A DNA stretch of 64,000 nucleotides from Neobacillus paridis (GCF_016765675.1 NZ_JAESWB010000025.1:310001-374000), one strand, 5' to 3'; positions 33,285 through 47,137 are shown, counted from the stretch's first letter. Numbers and translations: made by a program. Notes: generated by a model not told the origin, from the sequence alone.

Positions 33285-34478
33285 ATGAAAAGAGCTTCAG
33301 GAACATTTGTCTTCGTTAAGGGGACAAGCTTACTAAAAGCCGCTGCAGCGCTGATACTCTTTATGCTATTGATTTTCTCGATTAGCGGCCTGTTAACTTC
33401 ATTAAAGCCACAATACAGATTAACTTCTGCCTCTGTTAATCAAGCAGCAACTAATGTAAATGGCGAATTGCTTTATCAATTGATGGGCTGGGAAAATCAC
33501 CATTTCTTATCGGTGAAGCCCAATACATCCGAGCCCAAGTTAACAAATATTGTCTTCAAGCTGGCAAGCAATATTAATTTGGATGATCCAAGAAGTCTGC
33601 TTGGTCGGGAATTGCCGGGATTCTTCCAATTTGATGGTCAGATTCTCGTAGCCGGTGAAGGAACCAATTATACAAACATGCCGATGGAGTCGGCACCGCC
33701 ACTGGAGATTATGAAAGCAGAACGCGAGGCAGCACTGCAGAATTTGGAGGATCTGGAAAAAACGGAAGAGAGAACGCCGATTACTCCGGGACAAACAACC
33801 GGTGGGCGGAAAGTGGTTTATCTGTATTTTTCACATAACCGGGAATCCTATCTGCCATATCTTAAAGGGATAAATAATCCGGACTTTGCTTATCATTCGA
33901 AAATAAATGTGACAAATATTGGTGATCGATTAAAATCTAGATTTGAAGAACAAGGAATTGGAACATATGTTGATAAAACAGATATACAAGGGAATTTGAA
34001 TAAAAAAGGCTTGAATTATACTCAATCTTATCTGGAGTCCCGATCAGTTGTTCAAGCTGCAATGGCGGAGAATCGTGACTTACGATATATTATCGATATT
34101 CATCGTGATGCAAGCCGTAAACAGGCAACAACGGTCACGATAAACGGAAAATCGTTTGCAAGACTAGCCTTTATTATTGGAGGAAAAAACCCGAATTACG
34201 AAAAAAATTATAAACTGGCGGAAGAACTCCATAATCTTCTACAAAAAAAATATAAAGGGTTAAGTAGAGGAGTAATTTTGAAAAAAGGTGCTGGATCTAA
34301 CGGTGTCTATAATCAAAACATATCTGAAAATGCGATATTAATCGAATTTGGCGGTGTTGATAACACTTTTGAAGAGTTAAATCGCTCAGCTGATGCACTC
34401 GCCGATGTGTTTAGTGAGTATTACTGGCAGGCAGAAAAAGTAAATAAGGACATGGAACAGTCGAAAACTAAACAATAG
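33285..34478 (+). CDS. spoIIP: stage II sporulation protein P (SpoIIP)
   Basis: A peptidoglycan amidase and endopeptidase of the DMP complex with SpoIID and SpoIIM, which drives engulfment. 397 aa: one N-terminal span (about residues 18-36) and an extracytoplasmic amidase domain (about 165-390). Likely zinc ligands are in YFSHNRESYLPY and YIIDIHRDASR, with a Glu in NAILIEFGG. I chose ATG 33285, after GGGGTGGG. Confidence 0.93.
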   Translation: MKRASGTFVFVKGTSLLKAAAALILFMLLIFSISGLLTSLKPQYRLTSASVNQAATNVNGELLYQLMGWENHHFLSVKPNTSEPKLTNIVFKLASNINLDDPRSLLGRELPGFFQFDGQILVAGEGTNYTNMPMESAPPLEIMKAEREAALQNLEDLEKTEERTPITPGQTTGGRKVVYLYFSHNRESYLPYLKGINNPDFAYHSKINVTNIGDRLKSRFEEQGIGTYVDKTDIQGNLNKKGLNYTQSYLESRSVVQAAMAENRDLRYIIDIHRDASRKQATTVTINGKSFARLAFIIGGKNPNYEKNYKLAEELHNLLQKKYKGLSRGVILKKGAGSNGVYNQNISENAILIEFGGVDNTFEELNRSADALADVFSEYYWQAEKVNKDMEQSKTKQ

Positions 34479-34496
34479 AAGTAAGGGATCGATCAT

Positions 34497-34823
34497 ATGA
34501 AGATGTTCATGCTAAAAAGTTTTCTATTAGCGGCATTAATGTTTATTGCCGTATTAACGGGGATGGAACTCGCCAATAATGGAATTCACAAAATGAAGGG
34601 GTATCATGACCCAAATTTTCAAAATACTATTTCTATTAATGAAGACGACAGAGAATTTAATGCCACATCCATGGGAACAGACACCTCCAGTCATGACATC
34701 GAAGCGAAAAAAAAGCAGCTGGAAGAAATAAATGGATTTAATTTCTTTTCTTCAATGGGGAAAAAATTGTCTGGCGGATTGTCTAGTGCTTCGGAAAAAT
34801 TGATTCAGCTGATAGCGAAGTAA
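34497..34823 (+). CDS. yqxA: YqxA family protein (DUF3679)
   Basis: A 108-aa protein with an N-terminal membrane segment (about 4-23) and an acidic, then amphipathic C-terminal part ending KLIQLIAK. It sits 18 bp after spoIIP as in B. subtilis, where the pair is co-transcribed. Function unknown. Confidence 0.82.
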   Translation: MKMFMLKSFLLAALMFIAVLTGMELANNGIHKMKGYHDPNFQNTISINEDDREFNATSMGTDTSSHDIEAKKKQLEEINGFNFFSSMGKKLSGGLSSASEKLIQLIAK

Positions 34824-34830
34824 AATAATT

Positions 34831-34857
34831 GCGGTCTATTCGGTGACCGCTATTTTT
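34831..34857 (+). terminator. terminator after yqxA
   Basis: GCGGTC pairs with GACCGC, followed by TATTTTTATT. Confidence 0.7.
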
Positions 34858-34930
34858 ATTGAATCTTGCAATTCGTGCTGATATAATCAAAAATAGTTTA
34901 CGTGTGGCGTGTTTAGTAGGAGTGAACGAC

Positions 34931-36766
34931 ATGAATAGAGAAGTACGACTTAAAAGACAATCTAAAATTAGAAATTTTTCAATTATTGCTCATATTGATC
35001 ATGGAAAATCAACATTGGCAGATCGTATTTTAGAAAAAACAAATGCCCTTTCATCCCGTGAAATGAAAGATCAACTGCTAGATTCGATGGATTTGGAAAG
35101 AGAACGGGGCATTACGATCAAATTAAATGCTGTCCAATTAAGCTATAAAGCAAAAGATGGCGAAGAATATATTTTTCACTTAATTGATACCCCTGGGCAT
35201 GTCGACTTCACCTACGAGGTATCCCGCAGTCTTGCTGCTTGTGAAGGGGCCATTCTCGTAGTCGACGCAGCCCAAGGAATTGAAGCACAAACATTGGCCA
35301 ATGTATATTTAGCACTTGATAATGATTTGGAAATTTTACCGGTGATTAATAAAATTGATTTACCAAGCGCCGATCCGGAAAGAGTTCGCCATGAAATTGA
35401 AGATGTGATTGGCTTGGATGCATCGGAAGCTGTTTTGGCTTCGGCAAAAGCCGGCATTGGAATTGAAGAGATCTTAGAGCAGGTGGTTAAAACCGTACCT
35501 GCACCTACAGGAGATCCTGATGCTCCGTTAAAAGCGTTGATTTTCGATTCCTTATACGATGCGTATCGCGGCGTTGTTGCCTATATTCGTGTTGTCGACG
35601 GGACGGTCAGGGCCGGAGACAAAATCAAAATGATGGCCACCGGCAAAGAATTTGAAGTAACCGAAGTTGGGGTTCATAATCCAAAAGTGACCCCATGTGA
35701 TGAACTAACCGTCGGTGATGTCGGTTATTTGACGGCGGCGATCAAACATGTTGGGGATACCCGTGTCGGGGATACGATCACAAATGCCAAAAATGGCGCA
35801 ACCGAGCCCCTCCCTGGTTACCGCAAGCTCAACCCGATGGTTTATTGCGGGATGTATCCGATTGATACGGCAAAATTTAACGACCTGCGTGAAGCACTTG
35901 AAAAGCTGCAGTTAAATGATTCTGCGCTGCAATTTGAACCGGAAACCTCTCAGGCACTTGGTTTTGGCTTCCGCTGTGGCTTCTTAGGGCTGCTTCATAT
36001 GGAAATTATTCAGGAACGAATCGAGCGGGAATTCAAAATTGACCTCATTACCACGGCACCAAGTGTTATTTATCAAGTTTACATGACGGATGGTACGCTG
36101 ATTAATGTTGATAACCCGTCTAATATGCCGGAACAGGTAAAAATTGACCGCGTCGAGGAACCGTATGTTAAAGCCACAATGATGTCGCCAAATGACTATG
36201 TCGGGGCCATTATGGAGCTTTGCCAGCAAAAACGGGGAAATTTTGTGGATATGCAATATTTGGATGAAAATCGGGTCAGCATCGTCTACGAGATTCCATT
36301 AGCTGAAATCGTTTATGATTTCTTTGACCAATTGAAATCAAATACTAGAGGATATGCTTCCTTTGACTACGAGCTGATCGGATATAAACCGTCGAAACTG
36401 GTGAAAATGGATATTTTGCTTAACAATGAAAAAGTGGATGCTTTAAGTTTCATTGTTCACAAAGATTTCGCCTATGATCGCGGCAAGATCATTGTTGAAA
36501 AATTAAAGGATTTAATTCCGAGACAGCAATTTGAAGTTCCGGTGCAGGCCGCTATCGGGACAAAAATTGTTGCCCGCTCGACAATTAAAGCCATGCGCAA
36601 AAACGTTTTGGCGAAATGCTACGGCGGTGACATTTCGCGTAAACGGAAACTGCTGGAGAAACAAAAAGAAGGTAAAAAACGGATGAAGCAGGTAGGCTCT
36701 GTTGAAGTACCTCAGGAAGCGTTTATGGCCGTCTTGAAAATGGATGATAACAATGCAAAAAAATAA
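34931..36766 (+). CDS. lepA: elongation factor 4 (LepA)
   Basis: A ribosome-associated GTPase linked to 30S biogenesis and translational fidelity. 611 aa: P-loop AHIDHGKST near residue 18, DTPGHVDF near 84 and NKIDLPSA near 138. Domain II and EF-G-like domains follow, then the LepA-specific C-terminal domain ([20 protein letters not shown]). The start ATG 34931 gives the usual [10 protein letters not shown]. Confidence 0.97.
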   Translation: MNREVRLKRQSKIRNFSIIAHIDHGKSTLADRILEKTNALSSREMKDQLLDSMDLERERGITIKLNAVQLSYKAKDGEEYIFHLIDTPGHVDFTYEVSRSLAACEGAILVVDAAQGIEAQTLANVYLALDNDLEILPVINKIDLPSADPERVRHEIEDVIGLDASEAVLASAKAGIGIEEILEQVVKTVPAPTGDPDAPLKALIFDSLYDAYRGVVAYIRVVDGTVRAGDKIKMMATGKEFEVTEVGVHNPKVTPCDELTVGDVGYLTAAIKHVGDTRVGDTITNAKNGATEPLPGYRKLNPMVYCGMYPIDTAKFNDLREALEKLQLNDSALQFEPETSQALGFGFRCGFLGLLHMEIIQERIEREFKIDLITTAPSVIYQVYMTDGTLINVDNPSNMPEQVKIDRVEEPYVKATMMSPNDYVGAIMELCQQKRGNFVDMQYLDENRVSIVYEIPLAEIVYDFFDQLKSNTRGYASFDYELIGYKPSKLVKMDILLNNEKVDALSFIVHKDFAYDRGKIIVEKLKDLIPRQQFEVPVQAAIGTKIVARSTIKAMRKNVLAKCYGGDISRKRKLLEKQKEGKKRMKQVGSVEVPQEAFMAVLKMDDNNAKK

Positions 36767-36849
36767 ACAAATGGGAGGTTGGACAAGCATGATTTGGTGT
36801 CTAGCCTCTTTTTATTGATTCGAAAAAACCCGCAGGAAAGGTGAAACAG

Positions 36850-37992
36850 ATGATGAAAGCAGCCTATCTTCATATCCCGTTTTGTGAACATATTTGCTAT
36901 TATTGTGATTTTAACAAGGTATTCTTAAAAGGGCAGCCCGTCGAGGAGTATTTACAAGCATTGGATGAGGAAATGAACATAACGCTTCAGGAGGTTCCAG
37001 CTGAGAAATTGGCAACGATATTTGTTGGTGGCGGCACGCCAACGTCATTAAACGAGCAACAGCTTGAGCGTTTTTGCCAGAGTATTAACGATCGTTTGCC
37101 AAAAGCAGAGGACAGTGAATTTACCTTTGAGGCCAATCCGGGGGATTTATCAAAGGAAAAACTACAAATATTAAAAGATGCCGGCGTAAATAGAATCAGC
37201 TTAGGCGTGCAAACCTTCAATGATGAATTACTGACTAAAATCGGACGTGTTCATCGGGCGAATGATGTTTTTTATACGATAGAAACGATCAAAACGGCTG
37301 GCTTTGATAACATTAGTATCGATTTGATGTTTAGTTTGCCGACGCAAACCCTAACAGATTTTAAACAAACATTAAATGCCGCCTTTTCATTAGACCTGCC
37401 GCACTATTCTGCCTACTCGTTAATGATTGAGCCTAAGACCGTATTTTATAATTTACAGAGAAAAGGCAAGCTGCCAACACCGGGGGAAGAGATCGAGGCG
37501 CAAATGTATGAAATCTTAATGGAGGAAATGGATAAGCATGGGCTCCACCAATACGAAATCAGTAATTTTTCCAAACCGGGTTTTGAAAGCAGACATAATT
37601 TAACTTATTGGAATAATGAATCTTATTTTGGTTTTGGTGCTGGGGCACATAGTTATATTGAGGGATTTAGAAGATCTAATTTTGGTCCGCTGAAAAAATA
37701 TATCGAGTCTCTTCATAATCGTAAGCTGCCAATTTTCGAAACACACCGGGTAACACGTTCGGAACAAATGGAAGAAGAGATGTTTTTGGGATTGCGAAAG
37801 ACAGCAGGTGTATCCATATCCAAGTTTACTGAAAAATTTGGTCAAGACCCACGACATTTATTTGCCGACGAAATCGCCGATTTAACGAGAAAACAGTGGA
37901 TTGAAGTGACAGCAGATAATATATATTTAACAAAACAAGGCAGGCTTTTAGGAAATGAAGTTTTCCAAATGTTTTTAGGTGTGTTTGATTGA
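36850..37992 (+). CDS. hemW: radical SAM protein HemW (heme chaperone)
   Basis: A coproporphyrinogen-dehydrogenase-like radical SAM protein that binds heme and inserts it into targets. 380 aa. The 4Fe-4S ligands are in CEHICYYC (CX3CX2C, residues about 14-21), GGGTP is near 61 and the C-terminal HemN domain follows. It lacks the extra CXXC-type fourth Cys of true HemN, as HemW does. I chose ATG 36850; an ATG 3 bp later is equally possible. Confidence 0.92.
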   Translation: MMKAAYLHIPFCEHICYYCDFNKVFLKGQPVEEYLQALDEEMNITLQEVPAEKLATIFVGGGTPTSLNEQQLERFCQSINDRLPKAEDSEFTFEANPGDLSKEKLQILKDAGVNRISLGVQTFNDELLTKIGRVHRANDVFYTIETIKTAGFDNISIDLMFSLPTQTLTDFKQTLNAAFSLDLPHYSAYSLMIEPKTVFYNLQRKGKLPTPGEEIEAQMYEILMEEMDKHGLHQYEISNFSKPGFESRHNLTYWNNESYFGFGAGAHSYIEGFRRSNFGPLKKYIESLHNRKLPIFETHRVTRSEQMEEEMFLGLRKTAGVSISKFTEKFGQDPRHLFADEIADLTRKQWIEVTADNIYLTKQGRLLGNEVFQMFLGVFD

Positions 37993-38016
37993 CATCCTTA
38001 ATACTTTTTTGATAAT
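37989..38016 (+). promoter_or_regulatory. SigA promoter of the hrcA-dnaK operon
   Basis: TTGACA, 16 bp, GATAAT. The expected start is a few bases before the CIRCE element, so repression would act at and just after the start point. Confidence 0.6.
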
Positions 38017-38028
38017 TTATTAGTATAA

Positions 38029-38055
38029 TTAGCACTCATGTAAGAGGAGTGCTAA
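38029..38055. promoter_or_regulatory. CIRCE operator (HrcA box)
   Basis: TTAGCACTC-N9-GAGTGCTAA, a perfect match to the CIRCE consensus, 16 bp before hrcA. It is bound by HrcA with help from GroE, which gives heat-inducible expression. Confidence 0.97.
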
Positions 38056-38070
38056 CAGAGGTGATGAATA

Positions 38071-39102
38071 ATGTTAACCGATCGTCAATTGTTAATTCTT
38101 CAGGTGATTGTTGATGACTTTATTCGTTCCGCACAGCCCGTAGGCTCAAGAAGTTTGTCCAAAAAAGAGGGGATATCTCTTAGTTCGGCAACTATACGCA
38201 ATGAAATGGCCGATTTGGAGGAAATGGGATATATTGAAAAAACCCATACTTCCTCCGGAAGAGTTCCATCCGTTAAAGGATATCGCTATTATGTTGATCA
38301 TATGCTTTCACCGCAAAGGTTAACTCAGCATGATATTTCCATTATTAAATCCATTTTTGCTGAGAAAATTGTTGAATTTGAAAAGATTATTCAAAGGTCA
38401 GCAAGTATCCTTTCTGATTTAACAAACTATACGTCCATCGTTCTCGGACCTGCTGTTAGTGAGAATAAGCTTAAAAGGATTCAAATCATTCCTGTAAACA
38501 AGGAAACGGCTGTGGCCATTTTTGTTACAGATACAGGTCATGTTGAGCACAAAATGTTTTCGCTCCCAGCATCCGTGAATCCCGGTGATATTGAAAAAAC
38601 TGTCAATATTTTAAATGAACGATTAAACGGGGTTCCACTGGAAGAGTTAAACGATAAAATATATAAGGAAGTAGCTGTGCTGTTAAAACAGCATATTCAA
38701 AATTATGATTCAATGCTGCATACCTTCGCTCAGCTGTTAAAAATGCCAATTACCGAGAAATTATTCTTTGGCGGTAAGACGAATATGCTAAGTCAGCCGG
38801 AATTTCATGATATTGATAAAATACGTGACCTGATGATGATGATTGATCAGGAAGAATGGATTTCAAGTATCATCAGAAATAATGCTAAAGGAATCCATGT
38901 GAGAATTGGCAGTGAGAACAATAATAAAATTATGGATGAATGCAGCTTGATTACGGCAACCTATTCCGTCGGTGAAGAAAAGTTAGGAACAATTGCCATC
39001 CTTGGTCCTACCAGAATGGAATACTCACGGGTTATTGGTTTACTGCAGTTTCTTAGCAGGGACCTAACAGCCGTGTTGACCAAGCTGTATCAAAATAATT
39101 AG
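38071..39102 (+). CDS. hrcA: heat-inducible transcription repressor HrcA
   Basis: Represses class I heat-shock genes by binding CIRCE. 343 aa: an N-terminal winged helix ([45 protein letters not shown]; residues 1-75), then the GAF-like middle and inserted dimerisation domains. First gene of hrcA-grpE-dnaK-dnaJ, autoregulated by the CIRCE upstream. Confidence 0.96.
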   Translation: MLTDRQLLILQVIVDDFIRSAQPVGSRSLSKKEGISLSSATIRNEMADLEEMGYIEKTHTSSGRVPSVKGYRYYVDHMLSPQRLTQHDISIIKSIFAEKIVEFEKIIQRSASILSDLTNYTSIVLGPAVSENKLKRIQIIPVNKETAVAIFVTDTGHVEHKMFSLPASVNPGDIEKTVNILNERLNGVPLEELNDKIYKEVAVLLKQHIQNYDSMLHTFAQLLKMPITEKLFFGGKTNMLSQPEFHDIDKIRDLMMMIDQEEWISSIIRNNAKGIHVRIGSENNNKIMDECSLITATYSVGEEKLGTIAILGPTRMEYSRVIGLLQFLSRDLTAVLTKLYQNN

Positions 39103-39211
39103 CTCTGGTAATATTGAGTAAGGGTGAAATATTCCTTTTTATTTCACTCCTTTTACCCTGAAAAATCACGCTTATTATATTGTTAAATCATTTGAGGGAG
39201 GTGAGCAAGTG

Positions 39212-41693
<2,482 letters not shown>

Positions 41694-41713
41694 GCAGCGG
41701 AAATATACAGGCG

Positions 41714-41752
41714 AAAAAGTCAAAGTCAGACTTCCCGGCTTTGACTTTTTCT
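41714..41752 (+). terminator. terminator after dnaK
   Basis: AAAAAGTCAAAG pairs with CTTTGACTTTTT around a 13-nt loop. dnaJ may be read partly from its own promoter or by read-through. Confidence 0.75.
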
Positions 41753-41760
41753 TTGGCAAA

Positions 41761-41830
41761 TAGGAAAGATAAACTCAACTAGGCCTCATGAACCGTCCTT
41801 AAGTACTTGCCAGTCGGCGAGTTTTCATTT
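41761..41830 (+). repeat. structured 70-bp repeat, copy 1 (after dnaK)
   Basis: Begins TAGGAAA just after the dnaK terminator and includes TCATGAACCGTCCTTAAG and AGTCGGCGAG. About 45 of 51 core positions match 52011-52061. It folds as an AACC/GGTT-like closing stem enclosing two small hairpins. Confidence 0.7.
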
Positions 41831-41932
41831 AGGGAAATGCCAATTTAGCATATAGATAATGTATAATTATTGCCTTCTGCTTCTTTAGGGTGTTAAAATA
41901 AGCTTTATGTGAAAGATTCGGGAGTGGTAATC

Positions 41933-43069
41933 ATGAGTAAACGGGATTACTATGAGGTGCTTGGCGTCAGCAAAAGTGCCTCAAAGGATGAAATAAAAAA
42001 GGCTTATCGCAAGCTATCAAAAAAATATCACCCAGATATTAATAAAGAGCCGGACGCTGCTGAAAAATTTAAAGAAATTACCGAAGCTTATGAGGTTTTA
42101 AGTGACGATCAAAAAAGAGCGCAATATGATCAATTTGGGCATACTGATCCGAATCAAGGCTTTGGCGGCTTTGGCGGCGGCGCGGATTTTGGCGGCTTTG
42201 GGGGTTTTGAAGACATTTTTAACACATTCTTCGGCGGCGGCACTTCCTCACGCCGGAGGGATCCAAATGCGCCCAGACAAGGAGCAGATCTGCAGTACAC
42301 GATGACTATTTCTTTCGAGGAAGCGGCATTTGGTAAGGAAACTGATATTGAAATTCCACGCGAAGAAACATGTGAAACTTGTCATGGCTCTGGTGCGAAA
42401 CCTGGAACCAAGCCGGAAACTTGTAAACATTGCCATGGAACAGGACAAATAAGTGTTGAGCAAAATACACCGTTTGGCAGAATTGTGAATCGCCGGACCT
42501 GTCATTACTGTAATGGAACAGGGAAGGAAATTAAACAGAAGTGTCCAACCTGCAGTGGCAGCGGCAAAGTGAAAAAGCGGAAGAAAATCCATGTAAAAAT
42601 CCCAGCTGGTATCGATGATGGGCAGCAATTAAGAATGGCAGGGCAAGGGGAGGCAGGAATGAACGGCGGACCTGCCGGTGACCTTTATGTTGTTTTCCAT
42701 GTCCGTCCACATGAATTTTTTGAAAGAGATGGCGATGACATTTACTGTGAGATGCCGATCACATTTGTCCAGGCTTCTCTGGGGGATGAAATTGAGGTAC
42801 CGACTCTGCATGGTAAAGTGAAATTAAAGATTCCGGCCGGAACACAGACTGGCACCAAATTCCGTTTAAGAGGAAAAGGGGTCCCCAATGTCCGTGGCTA
42901 CGGTGTTGGCGACCAGCATATCAAAGTTCGGATTATTACACCGACAAAATTAACGGATAAACAGAAGCAACTGCTCCGTGAATTTGCGGAAATTAGCGGT
43001 TCTGCTCCACTGGGTGAACATGAGGATAGCTTTTTCTCGAAAGTAAAACGAGCCTTTAAGGGTGAGTAA
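41933..43069 (+). CDS. dnaJ: chaperone protein DnaJ
   Basis: The Hsp40 co-chaperone that stimulates DnaK. 378 aa: J-domain with HPD (YHPDINK near 33), Gly/Phe-rich linker (about 75-105), four CXXCXGXG zinc repeats (about 145-210: [32 protein letters not shown]), then the C-terminal substrate domains. ATG 41933 follows GGGAGTGG. Confidence 0.97.
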   Translation: MSKRDYYEVLGVSKSASKDEIKKAYRKLSKKYHPDINKEPDAAEKFKEITEAYEVLSDDQKRAQYDQFGHTDPNQGFGGFGGGADFGGFGGFEDIFNTFFGGGTSSRRRDPNAPRQGADLQYTMTISFEEAAFGKETDIEIPREETCETCHGSGAKPGTKPETCKHCHGTGQISVEQNTPFGRIVNRRTCHYCNGTGKEIKQKCPTCSGSGKVKKRKKIHVKIPAGIDDGQQLRMAGQGEAGMNGGPAGDLYVVFHVRPHEFFERDGDDIYCEMPITFVQASLGDEIEVPTLHGKVKLKIPAGTQTGTKFRLRGKGVPNVRGYGVGDQHIKVRIITPTKLTDKQKQLLREFAEISGSAPLGEHEDSFFSKVKRAFKGE

Positions 43070-43086
43070 GGATTGGAGTTGGTAGA

Positions 43087-44028
43087 ATGAAATGGTCGGA
43101 AATAAGTATTCATACAACGAATGAAGCGGTCGAGCCGATTTCTAATATCTTGCATGAGGCTGGAGCAAGCGGTGTAGTGATTGAAGATCCTTTCGAGTTG
43201 ACAAAGGAAAGGGAGGATCAATTCGGCGAAATCTACCAACTTAATCCAGATGATTATCCGGAAGAAGGCGTCATTGTGAAAGCGTATCTGCCGGTTAATA
43301 GTTTTTTAGGAGAAACAGTGGAAGCTATTAAGGATTCAATAAATAACCTCATTATTTATGATATTGATATTGGACTAAATAAAGTCACAATCAGTGAAGT
43401 AAATGAAGAAGAGTGGGCAACGGCCTGGAAGAAGTACTATAATCCAGTAAAAATTTCTGAAAGATTTACGATTGTTCCGACTTGGGAAATGTATACTCCT
43501 GTCAGCAGTGATGAATTAATTATTGAGTTGGACCCGGGTATGGCCTTCGGCACTGGCACTCATCCGACAACTGTGATGTGTATCCAAGCTTTGGAGAGAA
43601 CCGTCCGTCCCGGAGATCGGGTAATTGACGTTGGAACCGGGTCCGGGGTTTTAAGCATTGCTGCTGCCATGTTGGGAGCAGAGGATATTAGAGCTTTTGA
43701 TCTTGATGAAGTAGCGGTAACTCAGGCAAGATTAAATATTAAACTGAATAAGGTTAATCATGTTGTTACCGTAAACCAAAATAATCTGCTTGATGGTGTC
43801 GAGGAAGATTCAGCAGACTTAATCGTTGCCAACATTTTGGCGGAAGTCATTTTAAGATTTACCGATGATGCGGCGAAAGTCCTTAAGCCGGGAGGAACAT
43901 TTATTGCTTCAGGCATAATCCAGCCGAAAAAAGACCAAGTCAAAGAAGGATTAATGGCATCGGGCTTTGAAATCACTGAAACCATCTTAATGGAAGATTG
44001 GGTTGCATTAATTGCCAAACGAAAATAA
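43087..44028 (+). CDS. prmA: ribosomal protein L11 methyltransferase
   Basis: Trimethylates ribosomal protein L11. 313 aa: N-terminal substrate-recognition domain, then a SAM-binding domain with [18 protein letters not shown] (about 181-198). The PrmA-typical [14 protein letters not shown] lies just before it. ATTGGAGTTGG upstream. It follows dnaJ by 17 bp. Confidence 0.94.
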   Translation: MKWSEISIHTTNEAVEPISNILHEAGASGVVIEDPFELTKEREDQFGEIYQLNPDDYPEEGVIVKAYLPVNSFLGETVEAIKDSINNLIIYDIDIGLNKVTISEVNEEEWATAWKKYYNPVKISERFTIVPTWEMYTPVSSDELIIELDPGMAFGTGTHPTTVMCIQALERTVRPGDRVIDVGTGSGVLSIAAAMLGAEDIRAFDLDEVAVTQARLNIKLNKVNHVVTVNQNNLLDGVEEDSADLIVANILAEVILRFTDDAAKVLKPGGTFIASGIIQPKKDQVKEGLMASGFEITETILMEDWVALIAKRK

Positions 44029-44217
44029 CTAGTAGATAAAGGGGCCGTTTACAGGGGCCCTTGATTTGTTTTTCCGCATTGACAAGCAGTAAGCTACATA
44101 AATCGATAGTAAAAACAATGTGTTTAGATGGTGGATTCTGAAAACCCCGATTGATTGAAGTTTTATTTTATCTTTAGTAAAATAAGGAGAAAAACGTTTT
44201 AGAGAGGGGCAGGCAGC

Positions 44218-44967
44218 GTGCAGCGTTATTTTGTGAAGCATCGGGTAAATGACAATCGCTTTATGATTGAAGGCGATGACCGTCATCATATTGTCAACGT
44301 GATGCGGATGCAAACAGGGGATCAAATTGTATGTGTCGATGATGAAGGGAGACAGGCAATCTGCCGGCTTGCAGATATTACCGATGAAATAGTTGCTGCA
44401 GACGTTGTACAATGGAAAGAAGGGAATTCGGAGCTTCCGATTTCTGTTACAATCGCGAGCGGACTGCCAAAAGGGGACAAGCTTGAATGGATTATCCAAA
44501 AGGGTACGGAACTGGGAGCTCATCAGTTTCTACCGTTTTCTGCTGCCCGCTCGGTGGTCAAATGGGACGAGAAAAAGGCAGCCAAAAAAATTGATCGATG
44601 GCACAAAATTGCTAAGGAAGCTGCTGAACAATCCCACCGGACAGTAGTTCCGGAAATTATTAAGCCGATGAGTTTTAACGCAATGCTGGAAAAAAGCAAT
44701 GAGTTTTCATATAAACTGGCTGCTTACGAAGAGGAAAGCAAAGCTGGTGAAGCCTCCAACTTTTCTACATGTCTTAATCAAATGAAACAAGGGGATTCGC
44801 TTCTCTTGGTATTTGGCCCTGAAGGCGGTTTAGCGGATAAAGAGATTGAAAAGCTAAAAAGCAGTGGATTTGTTCTCTGTGGTTTAGGACCGCGGATTTT
44901 AAGAACGGAAACAGCGCCATTATATACACTGGCGGCTATTTCCTATCATTTTGAATTATTGAGGTGA
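44218..44967 (+). CDS. rsmE: 16S rRNA (uracil1498-N3)-methyltransferase
   Basis: A SPOUT-class methyltransferase of 249 aa modifying m3U1498 of 16S rRNA. It has an N-terminal PUA-like domain (about 1-70, DDRHHIVNVMRMQTGD) and the C-terminal knot with GPEGGLADKEIEKL and LGPRILRTETAPLY. GTG start with AGAGAGGGG upstream. It ends 9 bp before mtaB. Confidence 0.94.
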   Translation: MQRYFVKHRVNDNRFMIEGDDRHHIVNVMRMQTGDQIVCVDDEGRQAICRLADITDEIVAADVVQWKEGNSELPISVTIASGLPKGDKLEWIIQKGTELGAHQFLPFSAARSVVKWDEKKAAKKIDRWHKIAKEAAEQSHRTVVPEIIKPMSFNAMLEKSNEFSYKLAAYEEESKAGEASNFSTCLNQMKQGDSLLLVFGPEGGLADKEIEKLKSSGFVLCGLGPRILRTETAPLYTLAAISYHFELLR

Positions 44968-44976
44968 GTTTTACTT

Positions 44977-46350
44977 ATGCCAACAGTTGCATTTCATACA
45001 CTTGGATGTAAGGTTAATCACTATGAGACCGAGGCAATCTGGCAGTTGTTTAAGCAAGAAGGCTACGAACGGGTTGATTTCGAATCGACTTCCGATGTAT
45101 ATGTTATTAATACTTGTACGGTAACGAATACTGGTGATAAAAAAAGCCGTCAAGTGATTCGCCGGGCAGTCCGGAAAAATCCCGATGCCGTTATTTGTGT
45201 AACCGGCTGTTATGCGCAAACGTCTCCGGCTGAAATTTTGGCGATCCCAGGTGTGGATGTTGTCGTCGGCACGCAGGACCGGGTTAAAATGCTTCAATAT
45301 ATTGAGCAATATAAAAAAGAGCGCGAGCCGATTAATGGTGTCGCTAATATCATGAAAAACCGCGTTTACGAAGAGCTTGATGTACCTTCATTTACGGATC
45401 GGACACGGGCTTCATTAAAGATACAGGAAGGTTGTAACAATTTCTGTACATTCTGCATTATTCCATGGGCCCGTGGTTTGATGAGATCCCGAGATCCAAA
45501 AGAAGTCATCAAGCAGGCGCAGCAGCTTGTCGATGCCGGCTATAAGGAAATCGTTTTAACCGGGATTCATACCGGCGGTTATGGCGAGGATATGAAGGAT
45601 TATAACCTGGCTATGCTTCTTCGCGACATGGAAGCGGGCGTTAAAGGATTGGAAAGGATTCGGATTTCGTCGATTGAAGCGAGCCAAATTACTGATGAAG
45701 TAATTGAAGTCATCAAGAATTCCCAACTTGTTGTTCGTCATTTGCATATTCCGATTCAATCAGGCTCTAATACTGTCCTGAAAAGGATGCGTCGTAAATA
45801 TTCGATGGAGTTTTTTGCTGAACGGTTGGAACGATTAAAAGAAGTGCTTCCAGGCCTGGCAGTTACCTCTGATGTTATCGTTGGTTTTCCTGGAGAAACG
45901 GAAGAAGAGTTCATGGAGACCTATAATTTTATTAAAAAGCATAAATTCTCCGAGCTTCATGTCTTCCCATATTCCAAACGAACAGGAACCCCTGCTGCGA
46001 GAATGGAAGATCAGGTAGATGAGGAAATTAAGAGTGAGCGGGTCCACCGCTTAATCACCCTTTCCGATCAGTTAGCAAAAGAATATGCCTCTCAATTTGA
46101 AGGTGAAGTGCTTGAAGTGATCCCGGAAGAAAAATACAAAGAAGATCCGAATTCGGGCCTTTATGAAGGCTACACCGACAATTACATGAAGGTCGTCTTT
46201 CCTGCCAATGAGGATATGATTGGAAAAATCGTAAAGGTGAAAATTACCAAAGCCGGCTATCCATATAATGAAGGACAATTCGTTAAAATAAAGGAAGACC
46301 GTGCTTATTTAAAAGATGAAATTTTATCACATAAAGAAGCGGCAATGTAA
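44977..46350 (+). CDS. mtaB: tRNA t6A37 methylthiotransferase MtaB
   Basis: Converts t6A37 to ms2t6A37 in tRNA. A 457-aa radical SAM enzyme with two 4Fe-4S clusters. The N-terminal MTTase domain has three Cys (C11, NTCTVTN near 46, VTGCYAQ near 78). The radical SAM motif CNNFCTFC is near 152-159, and a C-terminal TRAM domain follows. Co-transcribed with rsmE. Confidence 0.94.
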   Translation: MPTVAFHTLGCKVNHYETEAIWQLFKQEGYERVDFESTSDVYVINTCTVTNTGDKKSRQVIRRAVRKNPDAVICVTGCYAQTSPAEILAIPGVDVVVGTQDRVKMLQYIEQYKKEREPINGVANIMKNRVYEELDVPSFTDRTRASLKIQEGCNNFCTFCIIPWARGLMRSRDPKEVIKQAQQLVDAGYKEIVLTGIHTGGYGEDMKDYNLAMLLRDMEAGVKGLERIRISSIEASQITDEVIEVIKNSQLVVRHLHIPIQSGSNTVLKRMRRKYSMEFFAERLERLKEVLPGLAVTSDVIVGFPGETEEEFMETYNFIKKHKFSELHVFPYSKRTGTPAARMEDQVDEEIKSERVHRLITLSDQLAKEYASQFEGEVLEVIPEEKYKEDPNSGLYEGYTDNYMKVVFPANEDMIGKIVKVKITKAGYPYNEGQFVKIKEDRAYLKDEILSHKEAAM

Positions 46351-46408
46351 AAAGCGAGTTGGTTGGATAAAAAATTATTTTGGTTATTGATTGATACATG
46401 AATTTCAG

Positions 46409-46437
46409 TTGACCTTGTTTCAAGGTTATATTATAAT
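46409..46437 (+). promoter_or_regulatory. SigA promoter of rpsU-yqeY
   Basis: TTGACC, a 17-bp spacer and perfect TATAAT. Strong, as expected for a ribosomal protein gene. Confidence 0.75.
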
Positions 46438-46492
46438 TGCAAGGTACATGGATTGATGTAAGTGTGTTGTGTTTCGGAGGGAGGGAAAGAGA

Positions 46493-46666
46493 ATGTCTAA
46501 AACAATCGTTCGTAAAAACGAATCGCTTGATGATGCTCTTCGTCGCTTCAAACGTTCTGTATCAAAAACTGGTACTTTGCAAGAGGCAAGAAAGCGCGAA
46601 TTTTATGAAAAACCAAGTGTAAGACGTAAGAAAAAGTCTGAAGCAGCTAGAAAACGTAAGTATTAA
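46493..46666 (+). CDS. rpsU: 30S ribosomal protein S21
   Basis: A 57-aa basic small-subunit protein: [20 protein letters not shown] then [20 protein letters not shown] supports ATG 46493. It lies 13 bp before yqeY, as in most Bacillus. Confidence 0.97.
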   Translation: MSKTIVRKNESLDDALRRFKRSVSKTGTLQEARKREFYEKPSVRRKKKSEAARKRKY

Positions 46667-46679
46667 GAGGGTGTATTAC

Positions 46680-47126
46680 ATGAGTCTTCTTGAGCGTTTA
46701 AATAATGACATGAAACAAGCGATGAAGAATAAGGAAAAAGACAAGCTCTCTGTGATTCGGATGATCAAAGCTTCCATGCAAAATGAAGCGATAAAGCTTG
46801 GTGCAAAGGAACTTACCGAAGACCAAGAGTTAACCGTCCTATCTCGCGAACTTAAACAACGCAAAGACTCCCTCCATGAGTTTGATAAAGCAGGTCGCGA
46901 AGACCTGGTTGAAAAATTGCGTACAGAAATTTCAATTGTTGAATTGTATATGCCGAAACAGCTTTCTGAAGAAGAAGTTTCTGAACTCGTCAAACAAACA
47001 ATTATTGAAACTGGCGCAAAATCAAAAGCTGATATGGGAAAAGTGATGTCTGCCATTATGCCCAAGATTAAAGGAAAAGCAGACGGTTCACTTGTTAATA
47101 AATTTGTACAACAACACCTTTCATAG
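46680..47126 (+). CDS. yqeY: GatB/YqeY domain protein
   Basis: A 148-aa helical protein matching the tail domain of the amidotransferase subunit Gat[21 protein letters not shown], then VVRMIK-type and [16 protein letters not shown] at the end. This domain binds tRNA in GatB. The role of the stand-alone form is unknown. I prefer ATG 46680 after AGAGGGTG. Confidence 0.93.
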   Translation: MSLLERLNNDMKQAMKNKEKDKLSVIRMIKASMQNEAIKLGAKELTEDQELTVLSRELKQRKDSLHEFDKAGREDLVEKLRTEISIVELYMPKQLSEEEVSELVKQTIIETGAKSKADMGKVMSAIMPKIKGKADGSLVNKFVQQHLS

Positions 47127-47137
47127 TATTCTGACAT